Assembly: GCA_036382575.1 (NCBI GenBank)
Contig: DASVHL010000004.1
Location: 1-14,317 of the forward strand
DNA: 14,317 bases
Source: UBA6022 sp036382575
GTDB lineage: Bacteria; Patescibacteriota; Saccharimonadia; Saccharimonadales; Saccharimonadaceae
Direction: 5' to 3'
In this document: positions 6,921 through 13,348 of the stretch, piece after piece
Layout: each line of letters begins with the position of its first letter
Position numbering within the stretch: the first letter of the stretch is position 1
Notes under the pieces: model-generated
The model's input: the letters and a program-made list of their open reading frames with translations, nothing else
Told to the model about the DNA's origin: nothing
The model's database searches: none
Position numbers and translations under genes: made by a program

Positions 6921-8156
6921 CTACTGGCCAAAGATTCGCTGCAAGAATGTCGGTGAGTTACCTGGGATACTTGCAGGCTCACTCGATGTGGTAGTTGTTT
7001 CGGGTGCTGCCTGGGCAACGGAAGGACTTGGACTCACCTGTTCTGCGGTAACGAGTAATCGGTTGAGCGATGTCCCAAGTGGCGTACAGGTAATCAGTGT
7101 TAAGACTGGTTTGTCGGTTGGGTAGACTAGCTTCGATACTTCCGTTGGCGTCACGACTTCTTTTTTAGTGACGGTGTAGGTGTAACGCACGCCGTTGTAG
7201 TTAACGTAGATGGTGTCGCTTTTATTAAGGCGATCTAGTTGCGCAAAGATAAATTTATAACTACCCGGATCGATAATGTCGTTGCTGGAGTGTCCCGATA
7301 GGACCGTGTTGCCGATTTGGCCCGGTTTGCTATTCGCGCCTGGAATACCAAAGTACGCCACACCCTGCTCCATGGCTTTCATCTGCGCATCATAATCTGG
7401 CGTGACGTCGTAGATAACTGGCACATCAATGTTGATCTTTGGAATGATTAGCTTTGGTTCGGAGCTGACGGCATTAGTACTGAGCGGATCAACGATTATG
7501 TTGGCAGGATCGATATTTCCCGGGCTAATATAGGCCTCAACATTGGCAAATAGTACACGGTTATACTGGAGAAATAGGAAAAGGAGCATGACACTACAGG
7601 CGGCGGCGATCGGGACGAAATGACGGCTTTTACGAACTTTTTTGGCTGATTCCGTAACTTTGGCGCGGAGTTTGCTACGTAGATCGTACATGGCTTCATC
7701 ACGACTAAATTCATGGGGTGCATCGTTTGGATGAGACTTTTCGTGTGACGTTGCATTAGATGCCGGAGTCCGGGCAGTGAGCTCTTGGTGGACGCGATTT
7801 ACTTCGCCGACATAGTACCGTTCATAGTACTGTTGGTAATAATCTTGCCAGGCACTATGGTATTTCTTCCACTGTTCAGCCTGTATTTCGGCAGGATTAA
7901 CCTGTGTACGGTCATAAGGGTTCGTGTCGGCTAGTTCAGTCTGCTGAAGAGTATTGCCGATGTTTCGTGTAGTTGTCGATTGTGTCGGACGTTCAGCTGA
8001 AGAATCGTAGATTGTATCAATTTGACTTCGCACGATATTTGCGGCGGCGCTTTGGGTGTTTGCAGTGCGGACATTTGGTGGAGTGGTATGAATATACGAT
8101 CGCTGTGGTATCAGCGGCGTGCCCATTCGCCGGTCATCGTTTTCATCTGGTTTCAT
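6921..8156 (-). CDS. Sortase (class D/E-like) with long cytoplasmic N-terminal extension
   Basis: 411 residues. A C-terminal sortase domain (about 230-375) has all three catalytic residues: H289 in VLSGHSS, C357 in LTLITCTP and R366 in SLNRLLVTA. Sortases cleave cell-wall sorting signals and join proteins to the envelope or to each other; the TLITC...LNRLLV signature best fits the housekeeping class D/E group, but the exact class is uncertain. One TM helix (about 180-198) lies in front, so the catalytic domain is outside. Ahead of it are ~175 residues of polar, probably disordered sequence, with an aromatic block (SAWQDYYQQYYERYYV, about 101-116). The C-terminus is a Pro/Ser/Thr tail after the domain. 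No LPXTG-like substrate is in the window. AGGA is 8 nt before the ATG; a second in-frame Met (11) is possible but less well placed. Confidence 0.9.
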   Translation of the reverse strand: MKPDENDDRRMGTPLIPQRSYIHTTPPNVRTANTQSAAANIVRSQIDTIYDSSAERPTQSTTTRNIGNTLQQTELADTNPYDRTQVNPAEIQAEQWKKYHSAWQDYYQQYYERYYVGEVNRVHQELTARTPASNATSHEKSHPNDAPHEFSRDEAMYDLRSKLRAKVTESAKKVRKSRHFVPIAAACSVMLLFLFLQYNRVLFANVEAYISPGNIDPANIIVDPLSTNAVSSEPKLIIPKINIDVPVIYDVTPDYDAQMKAMEQGVAYFGIPGANSKPGQIGNTVLSGHSSNDIIDPGSYKFIFAQLDRLNKSDTIYVNYNGVRYTYTVTKKEVVTPTEVSKLVYPTDKPVLTLITCTPLGTSLNRLLVTAEQVSPSPSVAQAAPETTTTSSEPASIPGNSPTFLQRIFGQ

Positions 8157-8158
8157 CT

Positions 8159-8180
8159 ATAGATTCCTATTTAAATCTAT
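8159..8180. repeat. 7-bp inverted repeat at the sortase transcription start
   Basis: ATAGATT and AATCTAT flank an 8-nt centre that holds the sortase ribosome site. With the -10 at 8179-8184, the predicted start point falls inside the repeat, so it cannot fully form as an mRNA hairpin. It could be an operator, or chance in AT-rich DNA. Confidence 0.35.
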
Positions 8181-8189
8181 TGTACAATA
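8178..8189. promoter_or_regulatory. Symmetric divergent -10 (TATTGTACAATA) for sortase and tRNA-Leu
   Basis: A perfect 12-bp palindrome. It contains TACAAT (5 of 6 matches to consensus) on the plus strand at 8183-8188 and the same hexamer on the minus strand at 8179-8184. The plus-strand copy would start transcription about 21 nt before the mature tRNA, the minus-strand copy about 16 nt before the sortase ATG. The -35 regions are weak on both sides. Confidence 0.5.
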
Positions 8190-8216
8190 CATTGGTAGCA
8201 TCTACTACTTCCATGT

Positions 8217-8303
8217 GCCGCGATGGTGGAATCGGTAGACACGCTAGACTCAAAATCTGGTGAGCATTAGCTCGTGCCGGTTCAAGTCCGGCTCGCGGTA
8301 CCA
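8217..8303 (+). tRNA. tRNA-Leu, anticodon CAA (decodes UUG)
   Basis: 87 nt, including an encoded CCA. The acceptor stem GCCGCGA pairs with TCGCGGT (one G-U), followed by discriminator A. The anticodon stem CTAGA/TCTGG closes the 7-nt loop CTCAAAA, placing CAA at 34-36. A class II long variable arm (GAGC, loop ATTA, GCTC) and the T arm GCCGG-TTCAAGT-CCGGC complete the leucine-type fold. The gene stands alone between two protein genes, with its own terminator. Confidence 0.97.
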
Positions 8304-8311
8304 ATATAAAT

Positions 8312-8335
8312 AACTGTCCCATAGGACGGTTTTTT
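8312..8335 (+). terminator. Rho-independent terminator of tRNA-Leu
   Basis: An 8-bp stem (AACTGTCC with GGACGGTT, one G-U), loop CATA and a run of T directly after, beginning 8 nt downstream of the tRNA. Confidence 0.85.
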
Positions 8336-8383
8336 ATTTTTATTGGGCCTGTTGTCGGATTTATTGCGCACAACTGTCGACAC

Positions 8384-8392
8384 TGATATCAT
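8384..8392 (+). promoter_or_regulatory. Extended -10 promoter (TGATATCAT) of the pilin-propeller gene
   Basis: TATCAT (5 of 6) with a TGn extension lies 7 nt before the ATG at 8400, with TTGCGC 17 nt upstream as a possible -35. No Shine-Dalgarno is present, so a leader of about 1 nt is predicted. Confidence 0.55.
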
Positions 8393-8399
8393 AAACACT

Positions 8400-10331
8400 A
8401 TGATAGTTCATATGCTTAAGGGTCGTCGGCGACAGGTTACGTCTGGCTTTGCCCTGCCCGCGGTGTTAGTTGCCTCTGTTGTGATGCTGATTGTGCTACT
8501 TTCGTCAGTCTCGGCGACTAGCAGCGTGCGAGTGGCATTAGATGAACAGTACTATAATAAATTAGCCCAAGAAGCGGCCGAAGCTGGACAAGCGCGTGCC
8601 GAGGCGTGTCTAAAGGCCAATAACTATGTGGCAACCTGGACTGATGCGGCAAAACTCCGCCCCGATACAACTTGTACCGGTTCAACAATTGCCGGAGGTA
8701 ATAAATATATTGCCCAGTATGGTAATGTGCGTACAACATTCGAAGTATCAGCGCCAGTGACAGGCACCTCTAGTTCGGCAAAAGTTAATGTCGTTGGCAT
8801 CACTGAATTAACACGTCAATCCAACAGCGCGAGCGTGTCGCAGACATTCTCTCAAACGCTTGTCCGTACTAGTAGTTATAATGACATGCCGCAAATCGCC
8901 AGCGGTGCTGGATGGAAAGCGGGCGGTCACAATGGCTATATGTTGGCAACTAATGGAACACTCTATGCATGGGGTGATAACAGTGGCAATCAAATTGGCG
9001 ACTCGTCCTTAGGCAGTACTCTTTCCACACCAGTCAAAGTTGCGTTACCTGCTGGCGTAACGAAAGTTAAGAAAGTCTTTAACTCGGGACAGGGTGCCTC
9101 AATCCTGTGTATTTTAGGTAGTGATGATCAGGCGTATTGTCGTGGTATCGGTGGCCTTGGCGGAACGACGTGGACACGATTTGGTATTGATCCTGCCCGT
9201 AAAGTAATCGACATGGTTGTTAATGGGTTTGGATCAGATAACGCCTGTATTATTAATGATCTGCGCGAAGCATGGTGTGCTGGTGTGAACGACTTTGGTC
9301 AGTTAGGTCGTGCCGTAACTACTCCGCCAACCAATCAGGCAACTGTGCCTATGTCCTCACCAACTAAATTCCGTCTTGATTTGGCTAATCCTGCCCCCCC
9401 AGCTGGCACGACGTTGCCACTGCAGGTTATGAAAATTGAGATGAAAGATTGGCTAACCTGTGTTATCGCCTCGGATTTGCGTCCGTACTGCGCTGGGGTA
9501 AATAGTGAAGGTCAATTGGGTCGGAATACGACCACATACGACACCGCGGGTGGACGCGCGACGCCAGGTCGTGCGTTGATGCCTGGCGATGTTGGCGTGA
9601 TAGATATCAAACTTCCATACCACGGTAGTTTCGACGGTGTATTTTACCTAGGATATGATAAATCTGTCTATCATAGCGGTCATAACGGCGCGGGCACCTC
9701 GAATACCGGCAATACATCAGGCAATATCACGGATCTATGGGAGCTTCCTCGAAAGATTACAACCGCTGGTATAGCCTACGGTGCAATATTTAGTGTTGGT
9801 GTTGAGGGCGACAACAAACACACAATGTGTATGATCCGTGAAGATCCGACTGACGGATTAGTATGGTGTATTGGCGATAATACTTATGGACAGATAGGTA
9901 GCGGTGGTGCATGTGGAGGCATTAAGGGTTACTGGGAAACCTTCAATCTTCCTGCGGGCGAAAAAGGTAAAGCTGTCCTAAACCCAGAAGCAGGTTACCA
10001 AATGAATTCCGTCATGGTAATTACAACGAGCGGAAAAGTGTATGCGGCTGGTGATAATACCTATGGAAAACTCGGTACGGGCTCGGCATATGCGGCGTGT
10101 AACAGTACACCAAAACAGGTTTTGATGCCGTTCCGACCTGGTAGCGCAACCCAACGTGTTCAGGCTGTTGCTCTTGCAAACGGTGATGAATATACCGCCT
10201 TTATTCTAGGCGATGATGGTCGAGTCTATTCGATGGGTCGTAATAATCAAGGCCAGCTTGGTGATGGCACAACGACAAACCGCAACGCTCCAGTTGAAGC
10301 GAAGATTCCGCGCCAAGCAATTATTTACTAG
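8400..10331 (+). CDS. PilX-like prepilin N-terminus fused to an RCC1-like beta-propeller
   Basis: 643 residues. The short basic leader (MLKGRRRQVTSG) ends at a G16-F17 prepilin cleavage site followed by a hydrophobic helix (ALPAVLVASVVMLIVLL). The residues LAQEAAEAGQARAEA (about 55-69) match the helix pattern of PilX/minor pilin N-termini; Glu5 of major pilins is missing (Ala). After a pilin-like part with C70 and C92 come eight RCC1-type repeats, e.g. LYAWGDNSGNQIG (188), AWCAGVNDFGQLG (291), PYCAGVNSEGQLG (362), VWCIGDNTYGQIG (488), VYAAGDNTYGKLG (547) and VYSMGRNNQGQLG (609); repeats near 245 and 423 are degenerate. The protein should be exported and assembled by a type IV pilus-like machine, none of which is in the window. 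A tip adhesin role, analogous to PilY1, is inference. The ATG at 8412 is an alternative; the TTG at 8343 overlies the promoter. Confidence 0.82.
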   Translation: MIVHMLKGRRRQVTSGFALPAVLVASVVMLIVLLSSVSATSSVRVALDEQYYNKLAQEAAEAGQARAEACLKANNYVATWTDAAKLRPDTTCTGSTIAGGNKYIAQYGNVRTTFEVSAPVTGTSSSAKVNVVGITELTRQSNSASVSQTFSQTLVRTSSYNDMPQIASGAGWKAGGHNGYMLATNGTLYAWGDNSGNQIGDSSLGSTLSTPVKVALPAGVTKVKKVFNSGQGASILCILGSDDQAYCRGIGGLGGTTWTRFGIDPARKVIDMVVNGFGSDNACIINDLREAWCAGVNDFGQLGRAVTTPPTNQATVPMSSPTKFRLDLANPAPPAGTTLPLQVMKIEMKDWLTCVIASDLRPYCAGVNSEGQLGRNTTTYDTAGGRATPGRALMPGDVGVIDIKLPYHGSFDGVFYLGYDKSVYHSGHNGAGTSNTGNTSGNITDLWELPRKITTAGIAYGAIFSVGVEGDNKHTMCMIREDPTDGLVWCIGDNTYGQIGSGGACGGIKGYWETFNLPAGEKGKAVLNPEAGYQMNSVMVITTSGKVYAAGDNTYGKLGTGSAYAACNSTPKQVLMPFRPGSATQRVQAVALANGDEYTAFILGDDGRVYSMGRNNQGQLGDGTTTNRNAPVEAKIPRQAIIY

Positions 10332-11134
10332 GAATTACTAGACGATGCGATGCTGGCTGTCGCTGCTATAAGTACCGAGCCTCGGTTCCATAGCCAATAA
10401 CTAGCGGCTTTCGTGGCAACGCTTCCGCGCCATATAGCCATTGGATTCTCCCAAGGTGTAGTTGTGATGTCACCGTTATGGGCAATGATGATATATTCCT
10501 TGTGCAAGACCATGATACTCACTGGATACGTAACTGTAAATTTATGAAGTGCTTCAACAAGTTGCGCCAGCTGCATGCTGAATGTCAAAACTTTTGGATA
10601 ATAGACACTTTGGAATAATTTCTGTAGTTGGGCGAATGACATTACAAGTAGTGTATCGGGTCGATCCACGATTGTTTGTGCACTATTTTTGATGAGATCG
10701 ATTGCATCGCGAGTAAGTGTTAATGGCCCAGTGTAATCTTTTAGAAAATCTTCGTAGAGGATTGCTGTTTCGCTATTGCGACCAGCGTCACCAACGAGCA
10801 AAACACCACTTGCCCACTCGCTAATCGCGAGCATGTCGGTGTGCGCTCCACGAGCTAAACTTCCTGATGGGTTCGTTGCCCCAAAGATAACGTCAGTCAT
10901 TGTTGTTGGGATAGTTTTTCGTAGAACATCAGGTAGCAGTACGCGTACCTCACCCACCCCGCTGGTATTCGCAGCACCATATGCTTCGCCTACGCCAGCA
11001 AATCCAAGCTTGTTACCGCCGATAATACCTAAACGACCCGCCAGACTGCGCTGTTCGGGTTTGTTCCATTCAATATCGGGGTACAGCGGTTTGATAGCTG
11101 TCTGCTGTTGCCAGTACGGATAATTCTCGGGCAT
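10328..11134 (-). CDS. Divergent NAD(P)H-hydrate dehydratase-like (YjeF C-terminal, ribokinase fold) protein
   Basis: 268 residues, soluble. The segment RLGIIGGNKLGFAGVGEAYG (about 34-53) aligns with the VIGGS...G start of the NNRD domain. GVGEVRVLLPD aligns with its AGLVTVA strand, and GVLLVGDAGRNSET (about 110-123) with the IGPGLG element. GPLTLTRDAIDLI (about 136-148) matches the VLDADALNLL strand, and a LLVMSFAQLQKLF region matches the TPHPGE element in position. The glycine-rich TGGSGD loop, which carries the catalytic Asp, is not recognisable: the equivalent stretch reads MAIWRGSVATKAASYWLW. The family repairs hydrated NAD(P)H, but this copy may be inactive or altered. The assignment rests on fold pattern only. 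Its stop codon overlaps the convergent pilin-propeller stop. Confidence 0.5.
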   Translation of the reverse strand: MPENYPYWQQQTAIKPLYPDIEWNKPEQRSLAGRLGIIGGNKLGFAGVGEAYGAANTSGVGEVRVLLPDVLRKTIPTTMTDVIFGATNPSGSLARGAHTDMLAISEWASGVLLVGDAGRNSETAILYEDFLKDYTGPLTLTRDAIDLIKNSAQTIVDRPDTLLVMSFAQLQKLFQSVYYPKVLTFSMQLAQLVEALHKFTVTYPVSIMVLHKEYIIIAHNGDITTTPWENPMAIWRGSVATKAASYWLWNRGSVLIAATASIASSSNS

Positions 11135-11140
11135 ATCTTT

Positions 11141-11146
11141 AGTATA
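11141..11146 (-). promoter_or_regulatory. -10 box (TATACT) abutting the dehydratase-like gene
   Basis: TATACT (5 of 6) ends 6 nt before the ATG, so transcription would begin at the start codon itself. No TGn extension, no -35 and no Shine-Dalgarno are apparent. Confidence 0.45.
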
Positions 11147-11177
11147 AGAGACGTGGCTAGTATTTACTAATGACTAG

Positions 11178-11915
11178 CTATTGCTGATTTGTTTTTTCGA
11201 GGAGGTATTTACCCAGTTCAGGCTCATGAATAAGTTCAAAGCTAGCGTTTTTACGTTCTAAGACAATTTTCCAGCCGTTATCGAGCGCCTTTTCAAGCAG
11301 TTCGTGCGTTGGGTTAAAGGCAATCGGATTATCGACAATACCGAGCATTCCGCTGTCGCCGTTGCTGTCACCGACGGCATAACTGCCTTCGAGAGTTAAG
11401 TTATGTTCCTTGATCAAGCGTTCGATAATCTTTTCTTTGCCCGTATGAGTCTTGGTGGCGTTACCGGTAAAGTATTCACTGCCTCGCTCCCACTGTTGCC
11501 CAACCCACATGTCAAATCCATAGCGACGTGCAAATGGCTCGACGAGTTCATGCTGTGAGCCGCTAATAGCTACAGTGAAGTACCCCTCACTTTTCAATTG
11601 CTGCAAGAGATTTCGTGTGTAGATGTAGACGTTCTCGGCTTTCTTTTCAAGAACACGTTTGGCGGCCTCCTCGTAGTCCGAGATGCGTAGTTGTGGCAAA
11701 TACGAATCAAGTGTATGTACCACGATTTGATCAAATTCCTCAAAGGCATTACCGTGGACACGGTGACGCCACTCGCGGTGTTTTAGTGTTGTCTCCTCGG
11801 TTAGTTCAGCCGGGAGAATGCCCATTTTGTATAGCTCGTAAAAGACTTCACGGTATAGTCCACTTCGAAAAAGTGTTCCATCAATATCAAAGGCCGCAAA
11901 CTTTTGTTTTGTCAT
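11178..11915 (-). CDS. HAD superfamily (subfamily IB, SerB-like) phosphatase
   Basis: 245 residues, cytoplasmic. Motif I is FDIDGTLF, with nucleophile D10 and general acid D12. The alpha-helical cap is about residues 18-95. Motif II is the SGS at 118-120 in VAISGSQHE, motif III a Lys near 160 (GKEK), and motif IV GDSNGDSGM (182-190), with both metal-binding Asp residues. The pattern fits HAD-IB enzymes such as phosphoserine-type phosphatases; the substrate cannot be read from the sequence, and a serine pathway is not evident around it. All catalytic residues are in place. It lies downstream of xth on the same strand, with its own near-leaderless promoter in the 69-nt gap. Confidence 0.9.
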   Translation of the reverse strand: MTKQKFAAFDIDGTLFRSGLYREVFYELYKMGILPAELTEETTLKHREWRHRVHGNAFEEFDQIVVHTLDSYLPQLRISDYEEAAKRVLEKKAENVYIYTRNLLQQLKSEGYFTVAISGSQHELVEPFARRYGFDMWVGQQWERGSEYFTGNATKTHTGKEKIIERLIKEHNLTLEGSYAVGDSNGDSGMLGIVDNPIAFNPTHELLEKALDNGWKIVLERKNASFELIHEPELGKYLLEKTNQQ

Positions 11916-11922
11916 GTAGGAT

Positions 11923-11931
11923 ATTGTAGCA
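11923..11931 (-). promoter_or_regulatory. Extended -10 promoter (TGCTACAAT) of the HAD phosphatase
   Basis: TACAAT with TGn ends 7 nt before the ATG. The GGAG just upstream lies within the spacer, outside the transcript. A leader of about 1 nt is predicted. Confidence 0.55.
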
Positions 11932-11984
11932 CTCCTACCAAAAAATAAAATGGTAATTGTGTCAGCTTGCTGAGATGGCTAGTT

Positions 11985-12779
11985 TTATTGGAGCGTAATG
12001 CTAACTGGACAGTGGTCTGAACCCATAACACTTGGGTGAATTGCTGCAGCCTGGACCTGATTTTTGATATCAGCTGATGCAAGGAAATAATCGATGCGCC
12101 ATCCAACATTACGTGCACGAGCGTTCGCCCAGTGAGTCCACCATGTATAGTTGCCGCCTTCTTGATTAAAGATGCGGAACGTATCGACAAACCCTGCTTC
12201 GAGTATCTTGTCGAAGCCTTCACGCTCTTCGTTCGTAAAGCCATGTTTGCCAATGTTTGGTTTTGGGTTTGCAAGGTCGAGCTCGGTATGGGCAACGTTT
12301 AAATCACCGCAAAATAGTACTGGTTTTTTAGCCTCAAGCCGTTTAACGTGATCCAGGAACGCTGGGTCCCACTGTTTGTGGCGCAATTCCAAACGGGACA
12401 AATCACCTTTACTATTAGGTGTGTAAACGGTGACGAGGTAAAAGTTTTCAAACTCAACCGACACAACGCGTCCTTCGTTTGACGGATCGCCGTATGCATC
12501 ACTGTCTAGTTTGTAGTTTGTGATCAAGTCATCTGGAAGGCCGTACGACACGCTAAGTGGTGGGACTTTTGTCCAAATTGCCGTGCCGGAATAACCAGCT
12601 TTCTTGGCTGAATTCCAGTATTTTTCGTACTCAGGGAATTCTAGGTCGAGCTGAGTTTCGTGTGCCTTTGTTTCTTGAAAGCAGATAACATCAGGCTGTT
12701 CGTTGGTGATAAATTCGGCAAGTGCGCCTTTTTTGTCGACGGCACGGATGCCGTTTACGTTCCACGAGTAAATCTTCAT
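11985..12779 (-). CDS. xth: Exodeoxyribonuclease III / AP endonuclease (ExoIII family)
   Basis: 264 residues, the usual length for this family. The enzyme cuts the backbone 5' of abasic sites and may have 3'-exonuclease activity in base-excision repair. All family motifs are present in order: SWNVNGIRA (N7), CFQETKA (E36), YSGTAIW, GRVVSVEF, TVYTPNS (Y119), CGDLNVAH (D159, N161), GFTNEER, the RARNVGWRIDYFLAS region (D230) and the closing GSDHCPV (D255, H256). The extended YTWWTHWANARARN region is typical of Gram-positive-type ExoA. The ATG begins 6 nt after a perfect extended -10. It is divergent from an orphan gene and followed by the HAD phosphatase. Confidence 0.96.
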   Translation of the reverse strand: MKIYSWNVNGIRAVDKKGALAEFITNEQPDVICFQETKAHETQLDLEFPEYEKYWNSAKKAGYSGTAIWTKVPPLSVSYGLPDDLITNYKLDSDAYGDPSNEGRVVSVEFENFYLVTVYTPNSKGDLSRLELRHKQWDPAFLDHVKRLEAKKPVLFCGDLNVAHTELDLANPKPNIGKHGFTNEEREGFDKILEAGFVDTFRIFNQEGGNYTWWTHWANARARNVGWRIDYFLASADIKNQVQAAAIHPSVMGSDHCPVSITLQ

Positions 12780-12785
12780 AGTTTA

Positions 12786-12794
12786 ATTATACCA
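12786..12794 (-). promoter_or_regulatory. Extended -10 promoter (TGGTATAAT) of xth
   Basis: A perfect TATAAT with TGn ends 6 nt before the ATG, so the predicted transcript starts at the A of ATG. There is no Shine-Dalgarno. Confidence 0.7.
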
Positions 12795-12804
12795 CGGGAG
12801 TTAG

Positions 12805-12833
12805 TTGACGTTGATGTTTAAAGGTGGTATCGT
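12805..12833 (+). promoter_or_regulatory. Promoter (TTGACG-17-TATCGT, extended TGn) of the orphan gene
   Basis: A near-consensus -35, an exact 17-nt spacer and a 4-of-6 -10 with TGn precede the ORF. The leader of about 36 nt contains AAGGA at 12865-12869, 6 nt before the chosen ATG. This is the clearest -35/-10 pair in the window, and this gene does not follow the leaderless pattern. Confidence 0.55.
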
Positions 12834-12875
12834 ATGGTCAATCCATCTCCCCCGTACTACGAAAAAGGAATAGCA

Positions 12876-13295
12876 ATGACTGTTATCGGAAAGTTGTTTG
12901 TGAAGCCAGTTAAAGAAGACGAGGGTCTGGGGATGCTCAGTAAACTCGTACAAGAAGCACTCGCAAAGGATGAGCATGCTCATACGGTGTCGGTCGACAA
13001 TGACTATTCATTCGGACTGTATCGTGAAGACGTGGTCGCTAGAACGTCGACTGAAAGGCGTACGAATGACGTTGCACATTTCGTAGAGACAGTAACGGTT
13101 GTCGCTGGTACGACACTGCATCTTTTCGGATCAAAGTCGAACGGGATTTTTAAGCCCTTGGCGCATCGGATATATTTTAACGTGCTAGACTACAGTCTTT
13201 CGATTGATCTGAACGAGGGAGACGTTCATCGGGGTCGATATAATATTCCCAATGACACTCCGCCCCCGCCGATCAAGACGAAGTTTAATCGGTGA
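12876..13295 (+). CDS. Uncharacterised 139-residue soluble protein
   Basis: I do not recognise this family. The start MTVIGKLFVKPV is chosen because AAGGA precedes it at good spacing; a frame-open ATG at 12834 lies in the predicted promoter. There is no signal peptide or TM helix. The N-terminal third is amphipathic helix (EGLGMLSKLVQEALAKDE). The middle contains alternating strand-like stretches (VETVTVVAGTTLHLFG and HRIYFNVLDYSLSIDL). The C-terminus ends in a basic proline run (DTPPPPIKTKFNR), which looks like a flexible tail. A good promoter, Shine-Dalgarno site and a strong shared terminator support it as a real gene. It may be a lineage-specific protein; no function is suggested by its neighbours xth and smpB. 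Confidence 0.75.
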   Translation: MTVIGKLFVKPVKEDEGLGMLSKLVQEALAKDEHAHTVSVDNDYSFGLYREDVVARTSTERRTNDVAHFVETVTVVAGTTLHLFGSKSNGIFKPLAHRIYFNVLDYSLSIDLNEGDVHRGRYNIPNDTPPPPIKTKFNR

Positions 13296-13311
13296 TACTG
13301 AGCAAAATTCT

Positions 13312-13339
13312 GCCGGATAGCGTTAATTCGCTATCCGGC
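13312..13339. terminator. Strong 11-bp hairpin between convergent orphan gene and smpB (bidirectional terminator)
   Basis: A perfect stem GCCGGATAGCG/CGCTATCCGGC with a TTAATT loop lies 16 nt after one stop and 9 nt after the other (smpB, minus strand). Only short T-rich stretches follow on either side (CTTTCAT one way, AGAATTTTGC the other). Its position between convergent stops makes bidirectional termination the best reading. Confidence 0.7.
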
Positions 13340-13348
13340 CTTTCATAT

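Noticed and set aside
6908..6925. GTAGT-TTT-ACTAC hairpin between the convergent PEGA and sortase genes
   Set aside because: Only 5 AT-rich pairs and a 3-nt loop, overlapping the sortase stop; too weak to call a terminator.
8343..8399. TTG start extending the pilin-propeller gene by 19 residues
   Set aside because: The extension overlies the promoter and starts right behind the tRNA terminator; a basic leader directly before the pilin helix fits the later ATG.
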